DNA of 49,472 bases. Origin: CAZHTS01 sp964535315 (GTDB lineage Bacteria; Chloroflexota; Anaerolineae; Anaerolineales; Anaerolineaceae). The notes below the pieces were generated by a model. It was not told the origin of the DNA, made no database searches, and saw only the letters and a list, made by a program, of their open reading frames with translations. The stretch lies in NCBI GenBank assembly GCA_964535315.1, contig CAZHTS010000036.1, positions 1 to 49,472 of the forward strand. The letters are read 5' to 3'. Position 1 is the stretch's first letter; each line of letters starts with the position of its first letter. A program made the position numbers and the translations under genes. This document shows, piece by piece, positions 1-8,570 of this stretch.

Positions 1-1
1 A

Positions 2-97
2 TGCTTGCCTCAATTGAAGCAGGCGCTCATTGGCCGCAACCTGATTTGTCAGGTGCTCGTCCCTGACGGCGGAGCCATCATACGATTGCCGGTATAA
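2..97 (+). CDS. C-terminal end of an upstream gene (partial)
   Basis: The window opens inside an open frame that ends with TAA at 95-97 and encodes about 31 residues ending in GGAIIRLPV. This frame has about two thirds G or C at third codon positions, as the neighbouring genes do. The other open frame here (stop at 64-66) is about one third, so the chosen frame is the likelier one. The stop codon lies inside the -10 box of the next gene. The fragment is too short to assign a family. Confidence 0.45.
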   Translation, partial: CLPQLKQALIGRNLICQVLVPDGGAIIRLPV

Positions 98-104
98 TTA
101 AGTC
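93..104 (+). promoter_or_regulatory. -10 box of a leaderless promoter
   Basis: A perfect TATAAT lies at 93-98, followed by six bases and then the ATG at 105. Initiation at the usual distance would fall on the A of the ATG. There is no Shine-Dalgarno sequence and no convincing -35 box. Confidence 0.6.
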
Positions 105-719
105 ATGAATGAACTTGCACTGATTTTGCTGGTGGTGGGGTTGTGCGTTATGTGCGCCCTGGGGGTGGGCGCGGCGGCCCTGGCCGTGTTTTTGTACAGC
201 CGGGCGCCGCGGGCGGTGCATCCCTGGCAGGATTTTGCCGGCCGCACCGGGCTGCACTTTGACGTCGAGCGCTTCTGCGTTACGGGGGTCTATCGCGGCC
301 GCAGCCTGCGCCTGGAGACGGTCAATCACTTCAACCCCCTGGGCGCCGATACGACCGGCACGCGCATGACCCTGACGGTGAAAAATCCGGCCGGGAACGG
401 CCTGACGGTGGAAAGCGGCAGCGGCGCCGGGAAATTGGGCCGCCTGTTTGGCGTGGCCGAGGTCAAGGTGGGTGACCCGGTATTGGACCGCGCCTACACC
501 ATCCGCAGCCAGCCGCCCACCCTGGCGGCGCAGGTTTTGCTGGCGCCGGTCATTCACCGCCGGCTGCAGGCGACGCCGTACGTCAAACTCGCCCTGGAGG
601 GCGAAGCGCTCATGGAGGATTATTACCAGTACGTGGCGGATTGTAACGCCCTGCTGGTCATGGCCGCCTGGTTGAGCGATGTGGCCGACGTGCTCGATCA
701 CCTTCAGCGAACGAGCTGA
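105..719 (+). CDS. hypothetical membrane-anchored protein
   Basis: This 204-residue protein starts with one strongly hydrophobic segment (about residues 3-30), followed by a soluble region of about 170 residues that probably sits on the cytoplasmic side. The soluble part contains a WQDFAGRTGLHF stretch and a VYRGRSLRLET stretch, which look like beta-strand-rich segments, and a C-terminal helical region. I do not recognise the family. The ATG is chosen because the -10 box lies exactly one initiation distance upstream, so the message is probably leaderless. The 3' end overlaps the convergent hydrolase gene by 16 bases. Confidence 0.75.
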   Translation: MNELALILLVVGLCVMCALGVGAAALAVFLYSRAPRAVHPWQDFAGRTGLHFDVERFCVTGVYRGRSLRLETVNHFNPLGADTTGTRMTLTVKNPAGNGLTVESGSGAGKLGRLFGVAEVKVGDPVLDRAYTIRSQPPTLAAQVLLAPVIHRRLQATPYVKLALEGEALMEDYYQYVADCNALLVMAAWLSDVADVLDHLQRTS

Positions 720-1660
720 TTCAGATCGAGCGTTTCGCCCACCTGAACGGTCTGGTAGACGGCGGGGAAGTGCTTTTGCAGGGCGGCCAACGCCGGAGCG
801 TCGCTGTCGTGCGGCGAGAGCGCCAGCAGGCGCAGATCCAACGGTTTGAGGAAATCGATCTGCGGTTGCAGGTCGGTTTCGCTGCTGTTCATCAGGTGCA
901 GCCCGCCGATCACGGCCACCACCGGGCGGTCAGACAGGGTCTGCGCTCGCTGCACGATGGCCTGGATGCCCGGATGCCCGCAGCCGGTGACGATCACCAG
1001 CCCGGCGCCTTCCAGGTCGATCACCAGCGCCTGCTCCATCCCCACCGGGCGCAGCAGCCACATGGGGGTGGGCTCGGCGAAGGGCAGCACGCCGGTAGTC
1101 GCCACGCCCGGCGCCAGCCAGCGGGGCGCGTCGATGATCTCGGGGGCGCTGCCGGGGTAGCGCATGCTCTCCGGGACATAAATGGGCCGCTCGCCCAGGC
1201 TGACCTGGCGGCTGCCGATCGAGAAGCTGTTTTGCTGCCACCAGCCGGCGCCGCCGGTGTGGTCGGGGTGGTTGTGTGAAAACACCAGCAGGTCGATCTG
1301 TTCCAGAGTCACGCCCAGTTGCTGCATGTTGGCTTCCAGTGGGCTGCGCTGGCTGCCGCTGGGGTTGTTGCCGGTGTCGAAAAGGATGGTGGTCTGGTCG
1401 GTTTTGATCAGGTAAGAAACGCCGTGGCCCATTTCCAGGTTGGGTTTTTGCACGGCCTCATCGTACAGCGGCAGGATACTCAGGCTGTGCACCGCCTGGC
1501 CTTCTGCCAGCCGGGCGACGGGCGCCGGCGTCCCGATCTGGCGTGTTGCAATGGAAAGGCGCACCAGCGCCACGGCGCTCCACAGGACGGGCAGCAGCAC
1601 GATCAGGCCAAAGACCAGCCAGAGAATACGTTTTTTGAGCGGGGAGGAAGCGGTTGACAT
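704..1660 (-). CDS. membrane-anchored metallo-beta-lactamase-fold hydrolase
   Basis: This 318-residue protein has an N-terminal membrane segment (about residues 11-34) and an extracytoplasmic metallo-beta-lactamase domain. The zinc signature HNHPDH is at residues 129-134, and further ligands probably lie in TGCGHPG and GGLHLM. The order of motifs and the ILFDTG strand resemble the COG1237 branch, which includes enzymes annotated as dihydropterin phosphate synthases. Substrate cannot be assigned, and the membrane anchor argues for a surface role. The ATG at 1660 was preferred over upstream in-frame starts because it places the membrane segment next to the N-terminus and because a -10 box lies six bases upstream. 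Confidence 0.85.
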   Translation of the reverse strand: MSTASSPLKKRILWLVFGLIVLLPVLWSAVALVRLSIATRQIGTPAPVARLAEGQAVHSLSILPLYDEAVQKPNLEMGHGVSYLIKTDQTTILFDTGNNPSGSQRSPLEANMQQLGVTLEQIDLLVFSHNHPDHTGGAGWWQQNSFSIGSRQVSLGERPIYVPESMRYPGSAPEIIDAPRWLAPGVATTGVLPFAEPTPMWLLRPVGMEQALVIDLEGAGLVIVTGCGHPGIQAIVQRAQTLSDRPVVAVIGGLHLMNSSETDLQPQIDFLKPLDLRLLALSPHDSDAPALAALQKHFPAVYQTVQVGETLDLNQLVR

Positions 1661-1672
1661 GGCTATATTGTA
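1661..1672 (-). promoter_or_regulatory. -10 box of a leaderless promoter
   Basis: On the minus strand TACAAT (1667-1672) is followed by six bases and then the ATG of the hydrolase. No Shine-Dalgarno sequence fits, so the transcript is probably leaderless. The -35 region is weak. Confidence 0.5.
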
Positions 1673-1707
1673 TACGGGAATCCGGGGATGGAAAACAGGA
1701 TCTCTTC

Positions 1708-1713
1708 TATAAT
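1708..1713 (+). promoter_or_regulatory. possible -10 box
   Basis: A perfect TATAAT lies about 115 bases upstream of the membrane protein gene at 1836. No -35 box is evident at 17 bases. Confidence 0.3.
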
Positions 1714-1835
1714 GAATAATATCATCCAACCCGAACAGGAGCGGGGAATCTGTAACCGGTTGCCTGGCGTTCATTGTGGATTCGCAAGGGAACTTCCGTT
1801 CCAGCCATTTGTTCGTCTGTCGATAGGGAGCAAAG

Positions 1836-2246
1836 ATGGATATTGATACACTCAGCCCCGTGTTCTACAATTTGCGTCTTGTCGTTTCGTGCCTGGGCTC
1901 TTTGATAGGAATTGTCGTCGGCATAGTGCTGATGGCTCGTAAAAGCAAGAAAGCGGGTTTATTCGCCCTGATCGGTTTTTCGCTATTCGGCATTGAGCCG
2001 CTGCTCAACTTCCTGCTCTACCAGGTGTTGCTCAAAACCCTGATACCCTACCAGCAAATTTTCCTGGCCTATCCTTGCATCTCTGGCGCCACCTTTTTGC
2101 TGGGATGTATTGCCCTGATGATTGCACTTTTCAGCGGCGCCCGCCCGAGTCCTGCCCCATCAATCCGGCAGTGCCAGTACTGCGGTGCGCTGTTGGCGCC
2201 GGGGGTGCAGGTCTGCGACCGCTGCGGCCAGCCGGCCTACCGCTGA
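1836..2246 (+). CDS. membrane protein with C-terminal zinc ribbon
   Basis: This 136-residue protein has three hydrophobic segments (about residues 10-32, 42-64 and 77-102) and a C-terminal zinc-ribbon motif with two CxxC knuckles, CQYC and CDRC. Small membrane proteins with a cytosolic zinc ribbon are common in Chloroflexota and actinobacteria, and no function is established for them. The start is set by a GGGAG site five bases before the ATG, unlike the leaderless neighbours on both sides. It stands alone, with the sensor kinase gene starting 91 bases downstream from its own promoter. Confidence 0.75.
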   Translation: MDIDTLSPVFYNLRLVVSCLGSLIGIVVGIVLMARKSKKAGLFALIGFSLFGIEPLLNFLLYQVLLKTLIPYQQIFLAYPCISGATFLLGCIALMIALFSGARPSPAPSIRQCQYCGALLAPGVQVCDRCGQPAYR

Positions 2247-2302
2247 CATTTGCCCATGATTGGGCGTCTTTGAGCGGCGCTGCGGCATGGGGTTTGCGTC
2301 CA

Positions 2303-2337
2303 TTGCGCCTGTGCGCAATCGACGTATAATCAAAGCG
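2303..2337 (+). promoter_or_regulatory. promoter of the sensor kinase gene, leaderless
   Basis: TTGCGC at 2303-2308 and TATAAT at 2325-2330 are 16 bases apart. The ATG at 2338 follows the -10 box by seven bases, so transcription should start on or next to the start codon. Confidence 0.6.
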
Positions 2338-5300
2338 ATGAAATGGTTACGTTGGTTGAGCCTGTTGGCCCTGATCCCGGTTCTGGCGGCCTGTGGGTCG
2401 TTGGTCGCCGCGCCAGAGGCCACCCTTACCGTCCAGCCGCCTGCGCTGCGTCCCGAGGCGCCCAGCCCGCCGGCGGTCTGCGATCTGCGTTATTTCCAGA
2501 GCGAGAACCTGCGTTTCGGGCATCTCTCGGTTGAACAGGGTCTGTCGCAGAGCACCGTCTACAGCGTTTTGCAGGATCGCCGCGGGTTTATGTGGTTTGG
2601 CACCCAGGATGGGCTGAACCGTTATGACGGTTATGATTTTACCGTGTATAAACCCGTCGACGGGCAGCCGGACAGCCTGGGGCATCATTTCGTGCGTGTC
2701 GTGGTGGAAGACGCTCAGGGTTACCTGTGGGTTGGCACCGATAGCGAGGGTGTGGATCGTTACGACCCGGTGCAGCAGCATTTCAGCCATTTTCGTTATT
2801 CTTCTTCCGACCCGTACAGCCTGAGCAGTAATTTTACGACCGTCCTGTACGTGGATCGCAGCGGGATTGTGTGGGTGGGCACCCGCGACGGGCTCAACCG
2901 CTTCGATCCTGCCCGGGGCGGCTTCATCCGTTATACGCACAATGCCACCGATGTGACCAGCCTGGGCAGCGGCCCGGTGGCGTCGATTTATCAGGATCGC
3001 CAGGGAGTTCTGTGGGTGGGAACGGAGGACGGGGCGTTAAATCGCCTGGAAGCCAGCGGCGGTCGTTTTACCCGTTACATTCCAGACGAGAACCTCAGCC
3101 CGGAAAAGAGCGCCGTACAGGCCATCTTTGAGGACCGGTTGGGAACGCTGTGGGTGGGGACGATGAGCGGCGGTTTGCATCGTTTCGATCGTCAGGCCGG
3201 CGCCTTTACCCATTATGTGCACGATGCCGGGCGCCCCGTTTCGTTGAGCAACAACAACGTGACCGCCATCTACGAGGATCGCCTGGGATGTATGTGGGTG
3301 GGGACGTATGGCGGCGGGCTGGAATTGTTCGACCGGCGCGCCGGTCAGTTCATGCACTTCCGGCGCCAGATCAGCCAGCCCGGCAGCCTGGACGATAATT
3401 TTGTGCTCTCGTTGTACGAGGACAACAGCGGGATGCTGTGGATCGGCACGGTGGGTGGCGGCTTGAACACCCTGGAGCGTTTGACGCCGCGCTTTATGCT
3501 TTTCCAGGCTCGCACCGATGAGGTGACTTCGTCGCTCAACGCCCTCAACCACGACCTGGTCTGGGCGCTTTATCAGGATCGCCAGAATGTGTTGTGGGTG
3601 GGCACCAACGGCGGCGGCTTGAACCGTCTGAACCGTGTCACCGGCGAATGGTCGCATTACCTGCACGACCCGAACGACCCCACCAGCCTGGGCAGCAATA
3701 CGGTGCGCGCCATCGTCGAAGATCGGGAGGGCAACCTGTGGGTGGGCACTCAGGATGGCGGGGTGGATCGTTTTGACCGTAAGACGGGCAAATTCGCCCA
3801 TTTCCGGCACAATTCGCAAAACCCCGACAGCCTGGCGCACAACACGGTCAACGTGCTGCTGGTCGATCACGCCGGGACGCTGTGGGTGGGCACGGCGGGC
3901 GGTGGTTTGGATCGTTTCGACGCCCAAAGCCAGAGCTTCATCCACTATCGCCCCAGCCGCGAGGATCAGGGCCCACCGTTTTCGTACGTGGCGGCCCTGC
4001 ACGAGGATCGCATGGGGTTGTTGTGGGTGGGCACCGGTAACGGTCTGGTGGCGTTTGAGCCCTCTTCCGGTCGTTATTCGCTGTACCGCTCGATGCCCGA
4101 CGATCTCAACAGTCTGAGCCGTAATATCATCCTGTCCATTCAAGAGGACAACAATGGGGTGATCTGGGTGGGCACCAACGGCGGCGGTCTGGATCGTCTC
4201 GACCCGGCCAGCGGCGAATTCCGCCATTTCAGCGAAAAAGAGGGCCTGCCCAATAACGTGGTGTACGGCATTTTGCAGGATCGCTGGTCGAACCTGTGGT
4301 TGAGCACCAACAACGGCCTGGCGCGCTTTGACCCGCACGAAGAGACCTTTACCGTGTACGATACCAACGACGGTCTGCAAAGCCGTGAATTCAATATGGG
4401 CGCCTATTTTCAGAGCGACGCCGGCGAAATGTTCTTTGGCGGGGTGCGCGGTTTCAATATCTTCAACCCCGACGATTTCCGCCGCGGCAACCCCAACTTG
4501 CCGCCGGTGGTGTTGACCGCCCTGACGCAGGACGGCGCTCCGCTGGAGTTGGAGCAGGCGGTGGAAAGCGTGCAGACAGTGACCCTATCCTGGCCGCGCA
4601 ATTATTTCGAGTTTGAGTTTGCCGCGCTCAATTACATTCGCCCGGATAAAAACCAGTACGCCTACATGCTCGAGGGTTTCGATAAGAATTGGAACCAGAT
4701 TGGCAGCCGGCGCTTTGGACGGTATACCAATCTGCCGGGCGGCGATTACACCCTGCGGCTGAGGGGGTCAAATAACGACCGGCGCTGGAACGAACAGGGG
4801 GCCGCGATTCGCATCCGGGTCGTGCCGCCGTTTTGGGATACAGTCTGGTTCCGCGTCCTGGCGGTGTTGATGCTGGTGGCCGGCGGCCTGGGAAGTTACT
4901 GGCTGCGCCTGCGCGAGATGAGCCGGCGCGCCGGCCAGTTGGAAATCCTGGTGCAGCAGCGCACCGCCCAATTGCGCCAGGAGATCGACCAGCGTTTAAA
5001 GGTGGAAGAGGCGCTGCGCCAGAGCGAGATGGAAAACGCCGTGGTGGCCGAGCGCAGCCGTCTGGCGCGCGAATTACACGACGCCGTGACGCAGACGCTC
5101 TTCTCGGCCAGCCTGTTGGCCGAGGCCCTGCCGACCACCTGGGAGCGTAGTTCGGTAGATGGCCGCCGCCTGTTGAAGGAGCTGCGCCAGTTGAGCCGCG
5201 GGGCGCTGGCCGAGATGCGCACCCTGCTGCTCGAACTGCGTCCGGCGGCGCTGGCCGAGGCCAGCATGGAAGACCTGCTGCGCCAGTTAGGCGAGGCCGT

Positions 5301-5688
5301 CACCGGGCGCGAAGGCATCCCGGTTGAGGTTGAGGTACAGGGTGAATGTGCTGCCCTGCCGGCCGATGTACACATCGCCCTGTTCCGCATCACCCAGGAG
5401 GCGCTCAACAACGTCGTGCGCCACGCCCGCGCCAGCCAGGTGCAGGTCTGTTTGCGTTGTGAGCGCGTGCCGGCCAACAACGGGCGCGCCTGTTTTGACC
5501 GGGTGACGTTGAGCGTATGCGATGACGGCCGCGGTTTCGACCCGCAGCAGGTGCCCTCCGATCATCTTGGCCTGAGTATCATGAGCGAGCGGGCCGAGGC
5601 GGTGGGCGCCGGTTTGCGCATCCACAGCCAGCCCGGCCAGGGAACGCAGATCATGGTATTATTGGAGCGCGATGTGGCAGAAAACTGA
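2338..5688 (+). CDS. two-propeller sensor histidine kinase with lipobox
   Basis: This 1116-residue protein begins with a signal peptide ending in LAAC (Cys19), a lipoprotein lipobox. About 13 clear Reg_prop repeats of the form EDRxGxLWVGTxxGGLxRFD follow, with a weaker fourteenth, spaced by about 45 residues. That count fits two seven-bladed beta-propellers (about residues 45-700). A Y_Y_Y domain (about 760-825), a membrane segment (about 838-858), a coiled coil, a HisKA_3 domain with the phospho-accepting His914 in RLARELHDAVTQ, and a HATPase domain follow. The sensor half matches the hybrid systems of Bacteroides that detect oligosaccharides. Here the output is a separate NarL-type regulator directly downstream. 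The downstream importer suggests, but does not prove, that its ligand is the imported substrate. Confidence 0.93.
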   Translation: MKWLRWLSLLALIPVLAACGSLVAAPEATLTVQPPALRPEAPSPPAVCDLRYFQSENLRFGHLSVEQGLSQSTVYSVLQDRRGFMWFGTQDGLNRYDGYDFTVYKPVDGQPDSLGHHFVRVVVEDAQGYLWVGTDSEGVDRYDPVQQHFSHFRYSSSDPYSLSSNFTTVLYVDRSGIVWVGTRDGLNRFDPARGGFIRYTHNATDVTSLGSGPVASIYQDRQGVLWVGTEDGALNRLEASGGRFTRYIPDENLSPEKSAVQAIFEDRLGTLWVGTMSGGLHRFDRQAGAFTHYVHDAGRPVSLSNNNVTAIYEDRLGCMWVGTYGGGLELFDRRAGQFMHFRRQISQPGSLDDNFVLSLYEDNSGMLWIGTVGGGLNTLERLTPRFMLFQARTDEVTSSLNALNHDLVWALYQDRQNVLWVGTNGGGLNRLNRVTGEWSHYLHDPNDPTSLGSNTVRAIVEDREGNLWVGTQDGGVDRFDRKTGKFAHFRHNSQNPDSLAHNTVNVLLVDHAGTLWVGTAGGGLDRFDAQSQSFIHYRPSREDQGPPFSYVAALHEDRMGLLWVGTGNGLVAFEPSSGRYSLYRSMPDDLNSLSRNIILSIQEDNNGVIWVGTNGGGLDRLDPASGEFRHFSEKEGLPNNVVYGILQDRWSNLWLSTNNGLARFDPHEETFTVYDTNDGLQSREFNMGAYFQSDAGEMFFGGVRGFNIFNPDDFRRGNPNLPPVVLTALTQDGAPLELEQAVESVQTVTLSWPRNYFEFEFAALNYIRPDKNQYAYMLEGFDKNWNQIGSRRFGRYTNLPGGDYTLRLRGSNNDRRWNEQGAAIRIRVVPPFWDTVWFRVLAVLMLVAGGLGSYWLRLREMSRRAGQLEILVQQRTAQLRQEIDQRLKVEEALRQSEMENAVVAERSRLARELHDAVTQTLFSASLLAEALPTTWERSSVDGRRLLKELRQLSRGALAEMRTLLLELRPAALAEASMEDLLRQLGEAVTGREGIPVEVEVQGECAALPADVHIALFRITQEALNNVVRHARASQVQVCLRCERVPANNGRACFDRVTLSVCDDGRGFDPQQVPSDHLGLSIMSERAEAVGAGLRIHSQPGQGTQIMVLLERDVAEN

Positions 5689-5701
5689 GTGTGAGGATGA
5701 T

Positions 5702-6349
5702 ATGGGTATTACTGCTCCTATTCGGGTGATGATCGTCGACGATCATGGTATGGTGCGCCGTGGCCTGGCGACCTTTTTGCTGACCCACGCCGACATCCAG
5801 GTGGTGGCGGAGGGGCGCGACGGCCAGGAGGCGGTGCAGCTTTGCGAGCAGTTCCAGCCGGACGTGATCCTGATGGATCTGATCATGCCGGCATTGAGCG
5901 GCCCGGAGGCGATCCACATCATCCATCAACGCTGGCCGGCGGTGCGGGTGATTGCCCTGACCAGTTTTCAAGAAAAGGACCTGGTGCAGCAGGCGCTCAA
6001 GGCCGGGGCCATCAGTTACCTGCTCAAGAATATTACCGGCGACGACCTGGCCGAGGCGATCCGTTCGGCGCACGCCGGGCGCGCTACACTGGCGCCTGAG
6101 GCGCTCCAGTCGCTGATCCAGGCTGAGGCAGAGGTGGACACGCTGGGCAGCGATCTGACGGTGCGCGAGCGCGAGGTGCTGGCGCTGCTGGTGGAGGGCA
6201 TGCCCAACCCGGATATTGCCGCCCGGCTGTGCGTCAGCCGCGCCACGATCAAGGCGCACATCAGCAGCATCCTTTCCAAGCTGGGGGTATCCAATCGTTC
6301 TGAGGCCATTGCCCTGGCCTTACGCCACAGATTGGTGCCCGAGCGCTGA
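5702..6349 (+). CDS. NarL/FixJ-family response regulator
   Basis: This 215-residue regulator has a receiver domain with the acidic pair Asp13-Asp14, the phosphorylation site Asp59 in VILMDLIMP, the conserved Thr in ALTSF and the Lys in YLLKN. It ends with a LuxR-type helix-turn-helix (VREREVLALLVEG through VSRATIKAHISSIL). It is the evident partner of the HisKA_3 kinase that ends 13 bases upstream. The ATG at 5702 is supported by a GAGG five bases upstream. An earlier in-frame ATG at 5672 would overlap the kinase gene and has a GGAG of its own, so the start is uncertain by ten residues. A terminator follows. Confidence 0.93.
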   Translation: MGITAPIRVMIVDDHGMVRRGLATFLLTHADIQVVAEGRDGQEAVQLCEQFQPDVILMDLIMPALSGPEAIHIIHQRWPAVRVIALTSFQEKDLVQQALKAGAISYLLKNITGDDLAEAIRSAHAGRATLAPEALQSLIQAEAEVDTLGSDLTVREREVLALLVEGMPNPDIAARLCVSRATIKAHISSILSKLGVSNRSEAIALALRHRLVPER

Positions 6350-6355
6350 TCAAAA

Positions 6356-6373
6356 ACTAGCCAACTGGCTAGT
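6356..6373. promoter_or_regulatory. 18-bp palindrome, possible operator
   Basis: ACTAGCCAACTGGCTAGT is a perfect inverted repeat of 8 bp with a 2-bp centre. It lies seven bases after the response regulator stop and just before the terminator, about 110 bases ahead of the SBP gene. The symmetry fits a dimeric DNA-binding protein. A role in mRNA end processing is an alternative. Confidence 0.35.
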
Positions 6374-6377
6374 ATCC

Positions 6378-6412
6378 AAAGCCCCCAGATGTCCGATGTG
6401 TCCGGGGGCTTT
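6378..6412 (+). terminator. terminator after the two-component genes
   Basis: AAAGCCCCC (6378-6386) pairs with GGGGGCTTT (6404-6412) around a 17-base loop. The downstream T content is modest. Confidence 0.7.
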
Positions 6413-6483
6413 GTGGTTTAACCTGATCATCAGGACGATGCGCTCGTCTTCCCTGTTTATCCCATTGGAAGGAGAAGAGAAAG

Positions 6484-8466
6484 ATGACCAAACACATTTT
6501 GAGGATCGTCAGTCTGATCGTCGTCGCCGGTATGCTGCTGGCGGCTTGCGCTCCTCAACCTCAGGCCACGCCTGAACCACAATCGGCTGCCTCCTCGACG
6601 TTTAAGTCGAAGGATCCACAAACGTTTGTGACGGTGACTTTTGGCAGCCCGGACACGCTCGATCCGGCGCTGGATTACGAAAACTCCGGCGGCCACGTTT
6701 TACAGAACGTCTACGAAACGCTGGTCTTCTACAAGAAAGACTCGATCAGCGAACTGGTGCCGGTGCTGGCCAGCGAACTGCCCACCACCGAAAACGGTGG
6801 CATTTCGGCCGACGGCCTGACCTATACGTTTAAGATGCGCCAGGGCGTCAAGTTCCACCAGGGCGGCGACCTGACCGCCAGCGATGTGGCCTACACCTTC
6901 CAGCGCGGTCTGCTGGCGGGCGGCACCATTTCTCCGCAGTTGCTGCTGTTCGAACCGATCATGGGCACGACCAACAACAACGACATCGCCGACCTGCTCG
7001 ACCCGGATGGCAGTGCAAAACTGGTTGACTCGCGCGAGACGATGGTGAAGTTTGACGCCGGCAAGCTCAAGGATGTCTGCGAGCAGGTCAAGGGCGCCAT
7101 TCAGGCCGACGACGCCGCCGGCACGGTGACCTTCAAACTGGCCCAGCCGTGGGGCCCGTTCCTGGTTACCCTGGCGGGTACCTGGGCGGACATCATGGAT
7201 AAGGAATGGGTGATGGCCAACGGCGGTTGGGACGGCGACTGCGCCACCTGGCAGAAGCATTACGCCCCCACTGCGGCGGAACTGAACGCCCTCAAGCTGG
7301 GTTCGGCGCCCAACGGCACCGGCCCCTACAAGTTCGATCACTGGACCCCCGGTGAAGAAGTTGTGCTCAAGGCCAACGAAGATTACTGGCGCAAGGAACC
7401 GCTGTGGGAAGGCGGCCCTTCGGGCGCTCCCAAGATCAAGACCGTAATCATCAAGGACATTGCTGAGTTCAGCACCCGCTACGCCATGTTCATGGCCGGC
7501 GACGCCGATTACATCCTGTGGGGTTCGCCCGCCGATTACCCGCAGTTGGATGAACTGGTCGGCTATTCGTGCGACGATACCGGCAAGTGCGAAACGTTGG
7601 ATGAGAAGAAGCCGGCGCTGCGCTACTGGAAACAGTTGGGCGGCCGCCGCACCGACATCCACTTCAGCTTTGAGGTCAACACCGATGGCGGTAACGAATA
7701 TATCGGTTCCGGCAAGCTGGATGGCAACGGTATTCCTGCCGATTTCTTCAAGGACGTTCACGTGCGCAAGGCGTTTGCCTACTGCTTCGACTATGACACC
7801 TATCTCAAGGACGTCATGATGAACGAAGGCAAGCGCGCCAACAACGTCATGCTCTTCGGCGAGATCGGCGACGATCCCAACAGCCCGCGCTACAACATGG
7901 ACCTCGACAAATGCGCCGAGGAGATGAAGGCGGCCGAGTGGAAGTCCGAAGACGGTAAGAGCCTGTGGGACACCGGCTTCCGCATGATCCTGGCCTACAA
8001 CTCGGGCAACACCGCCCGCCAATCGATCGCCGAAATCCTCAAGCAGAACCTGGAAGCGGTCAATCCCAAGTTCGTGATCGAGCCGATGGCGGTTGAATGG
8101 GCCAACTTCATCCAGAGCCAGAACAACAACAAACTGCCCATCTTCATCGTTGGTTGGAACCAGGATATCCCTGACCCGCACAACTGGACGATGACCTACA
8201 CCGTTGGGTACTACGGCATCAAGGCCCGTATGCCCAAGGAAATGATGGACACCTTCCGCCCGCTGGTGGTTGATGGTGTGCATGCCACCGACCCGGCCAA
8301 GCGCGCCGAGATCTACAAGCAGTTCAACCAGGCCTTCTATGACAACGTCCCCGACGTGCTGCTGGCCCAGGCGACCATTCGCTTCTACTTCCAGCGTTGG
8401 GTCAAGGGTTGGTACAACAACCCGATGATCAACGAATTGCTCTACTACTCGCTTTCTAAAGACTAA
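6484..8466 (+). CDS. ABC importer substrate-binding lipoprotein (SBP_bac_5)
   Basis: This 660-residue protein starts with a signal peptide and lipobox LLAAC (Cys22), followed by a Pro/Gln-rich spacer and a family 5 solute-binding domain. Recognisable family stretches include DTLDPALDYENSGGHVLQNV near the N-terminus, GVKFHQGGDLTASDVAYTF, and GTGPYKFDHWTPGEEVVLK. It is about 100 residues longer than usual. The family binds peptides, oligosaccharides or nickel, and the nearby propeller sensor makes an oligosaccharide ligand worth considering. A GGAAGGAGAAG ribosome site precedes the ATG. It heads a three-gene set with two permeases. Confidence 0.92.
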   Translation: MTKHILRIVSLIVVAGMLLAACAPQPQATPEPQSAASSTFKSKDPQTFVTVTFGSPDTLDPALDYENSGGHVLQNVYETLVFYKKDSISELVPVLASELPTTENGGISADGLTYTFKMRQGVKFHQGGDLTASDVAYTFQRGLLAGGTISPQLLLFEPIMGTTNNNDIADLLDPDGSAKLVDSRETMVKFDAGKLKDVCEQVKGAIQADDAAGTVTFKLAQPWGPFLVTLAGTWADIMDKEWVMANGGWDGDCATWQKHYAPTAAELNALKLGSAPNGTGPYKFDHWTPGEEVVLKANEDYWRKEPLWEGGPSGAPKIKTVIIKDIAEFSTRYAMFMAGDADYILWGSPADYPQLDELVGYSCDDTGKCETLDEKKPALRYWKQLGGRRTDIHFSFEVNTDGGNEYIGSGKLDGNGIPADFFKDVHVRKAFAYCFDYDTYLKDVMMNEGKRANNVMLFGEIGDDPNSPRYNMDLDKCAEEMKAAEWKSEDGKSLWDTGFRMILAYNSGNTARQSIAEILKQNLEAVNPKFVIEPMAVEWANFIQSQNNNKLPIFIVGWNQDIPDPHNWTMTYTVGYYGIKARMPKEMMDTFRPLVVDGVHATDPAKRAEIYKQFNQAFYDNVPDVLLAQATIRFYFQRWVKGWYNNPMINELLYYSLSKD

Positions 8467-8492
8467 GTCCATATCTGCGGATCCACGGTTGA

Positions 8493-8533
8493 TGGCTGGA
8501 GGGTTTACACTCCTCCGAAGGACCCTCCAGCCA
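8493..8533 (+). other. intercistronic hairpin between SBP and permease genes
   Basis: TGGCTGGAGGGT (8493-8504) pairs perfectly over 12 bp with ACCCTCCAGCCA (8522-8533). No T-run follows, so it is more likely a partial terminator or an mRNA-stabilising stem that lets the SBP be made in excess over the permeases. Confidence 0.7.
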
Positions 8534-8570
8534 CAGTCGTCATCAGGAACCGTTCTGTTGGAGAAACCCT

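Noticed and set aside
39..54. Inverted repeat ACCTGA-TTTG-TCAGGT upstream of the first promoter
   Set aside because: It probably lies inside the coding end of the upstream gene and is short enough to arise by chance.
3037..4380. A 447-codon open frame on the minus strand with a repeating pattern
   Set aside because: The apparent repeat is the reverse complement of the propeller repeats of the sensor kinase.
6700..8472. A 590-codon open frame on the minus strand
   Set aside because: It is antisense to the SBP lipoprotein gene and its composition is that of a codon shadow.
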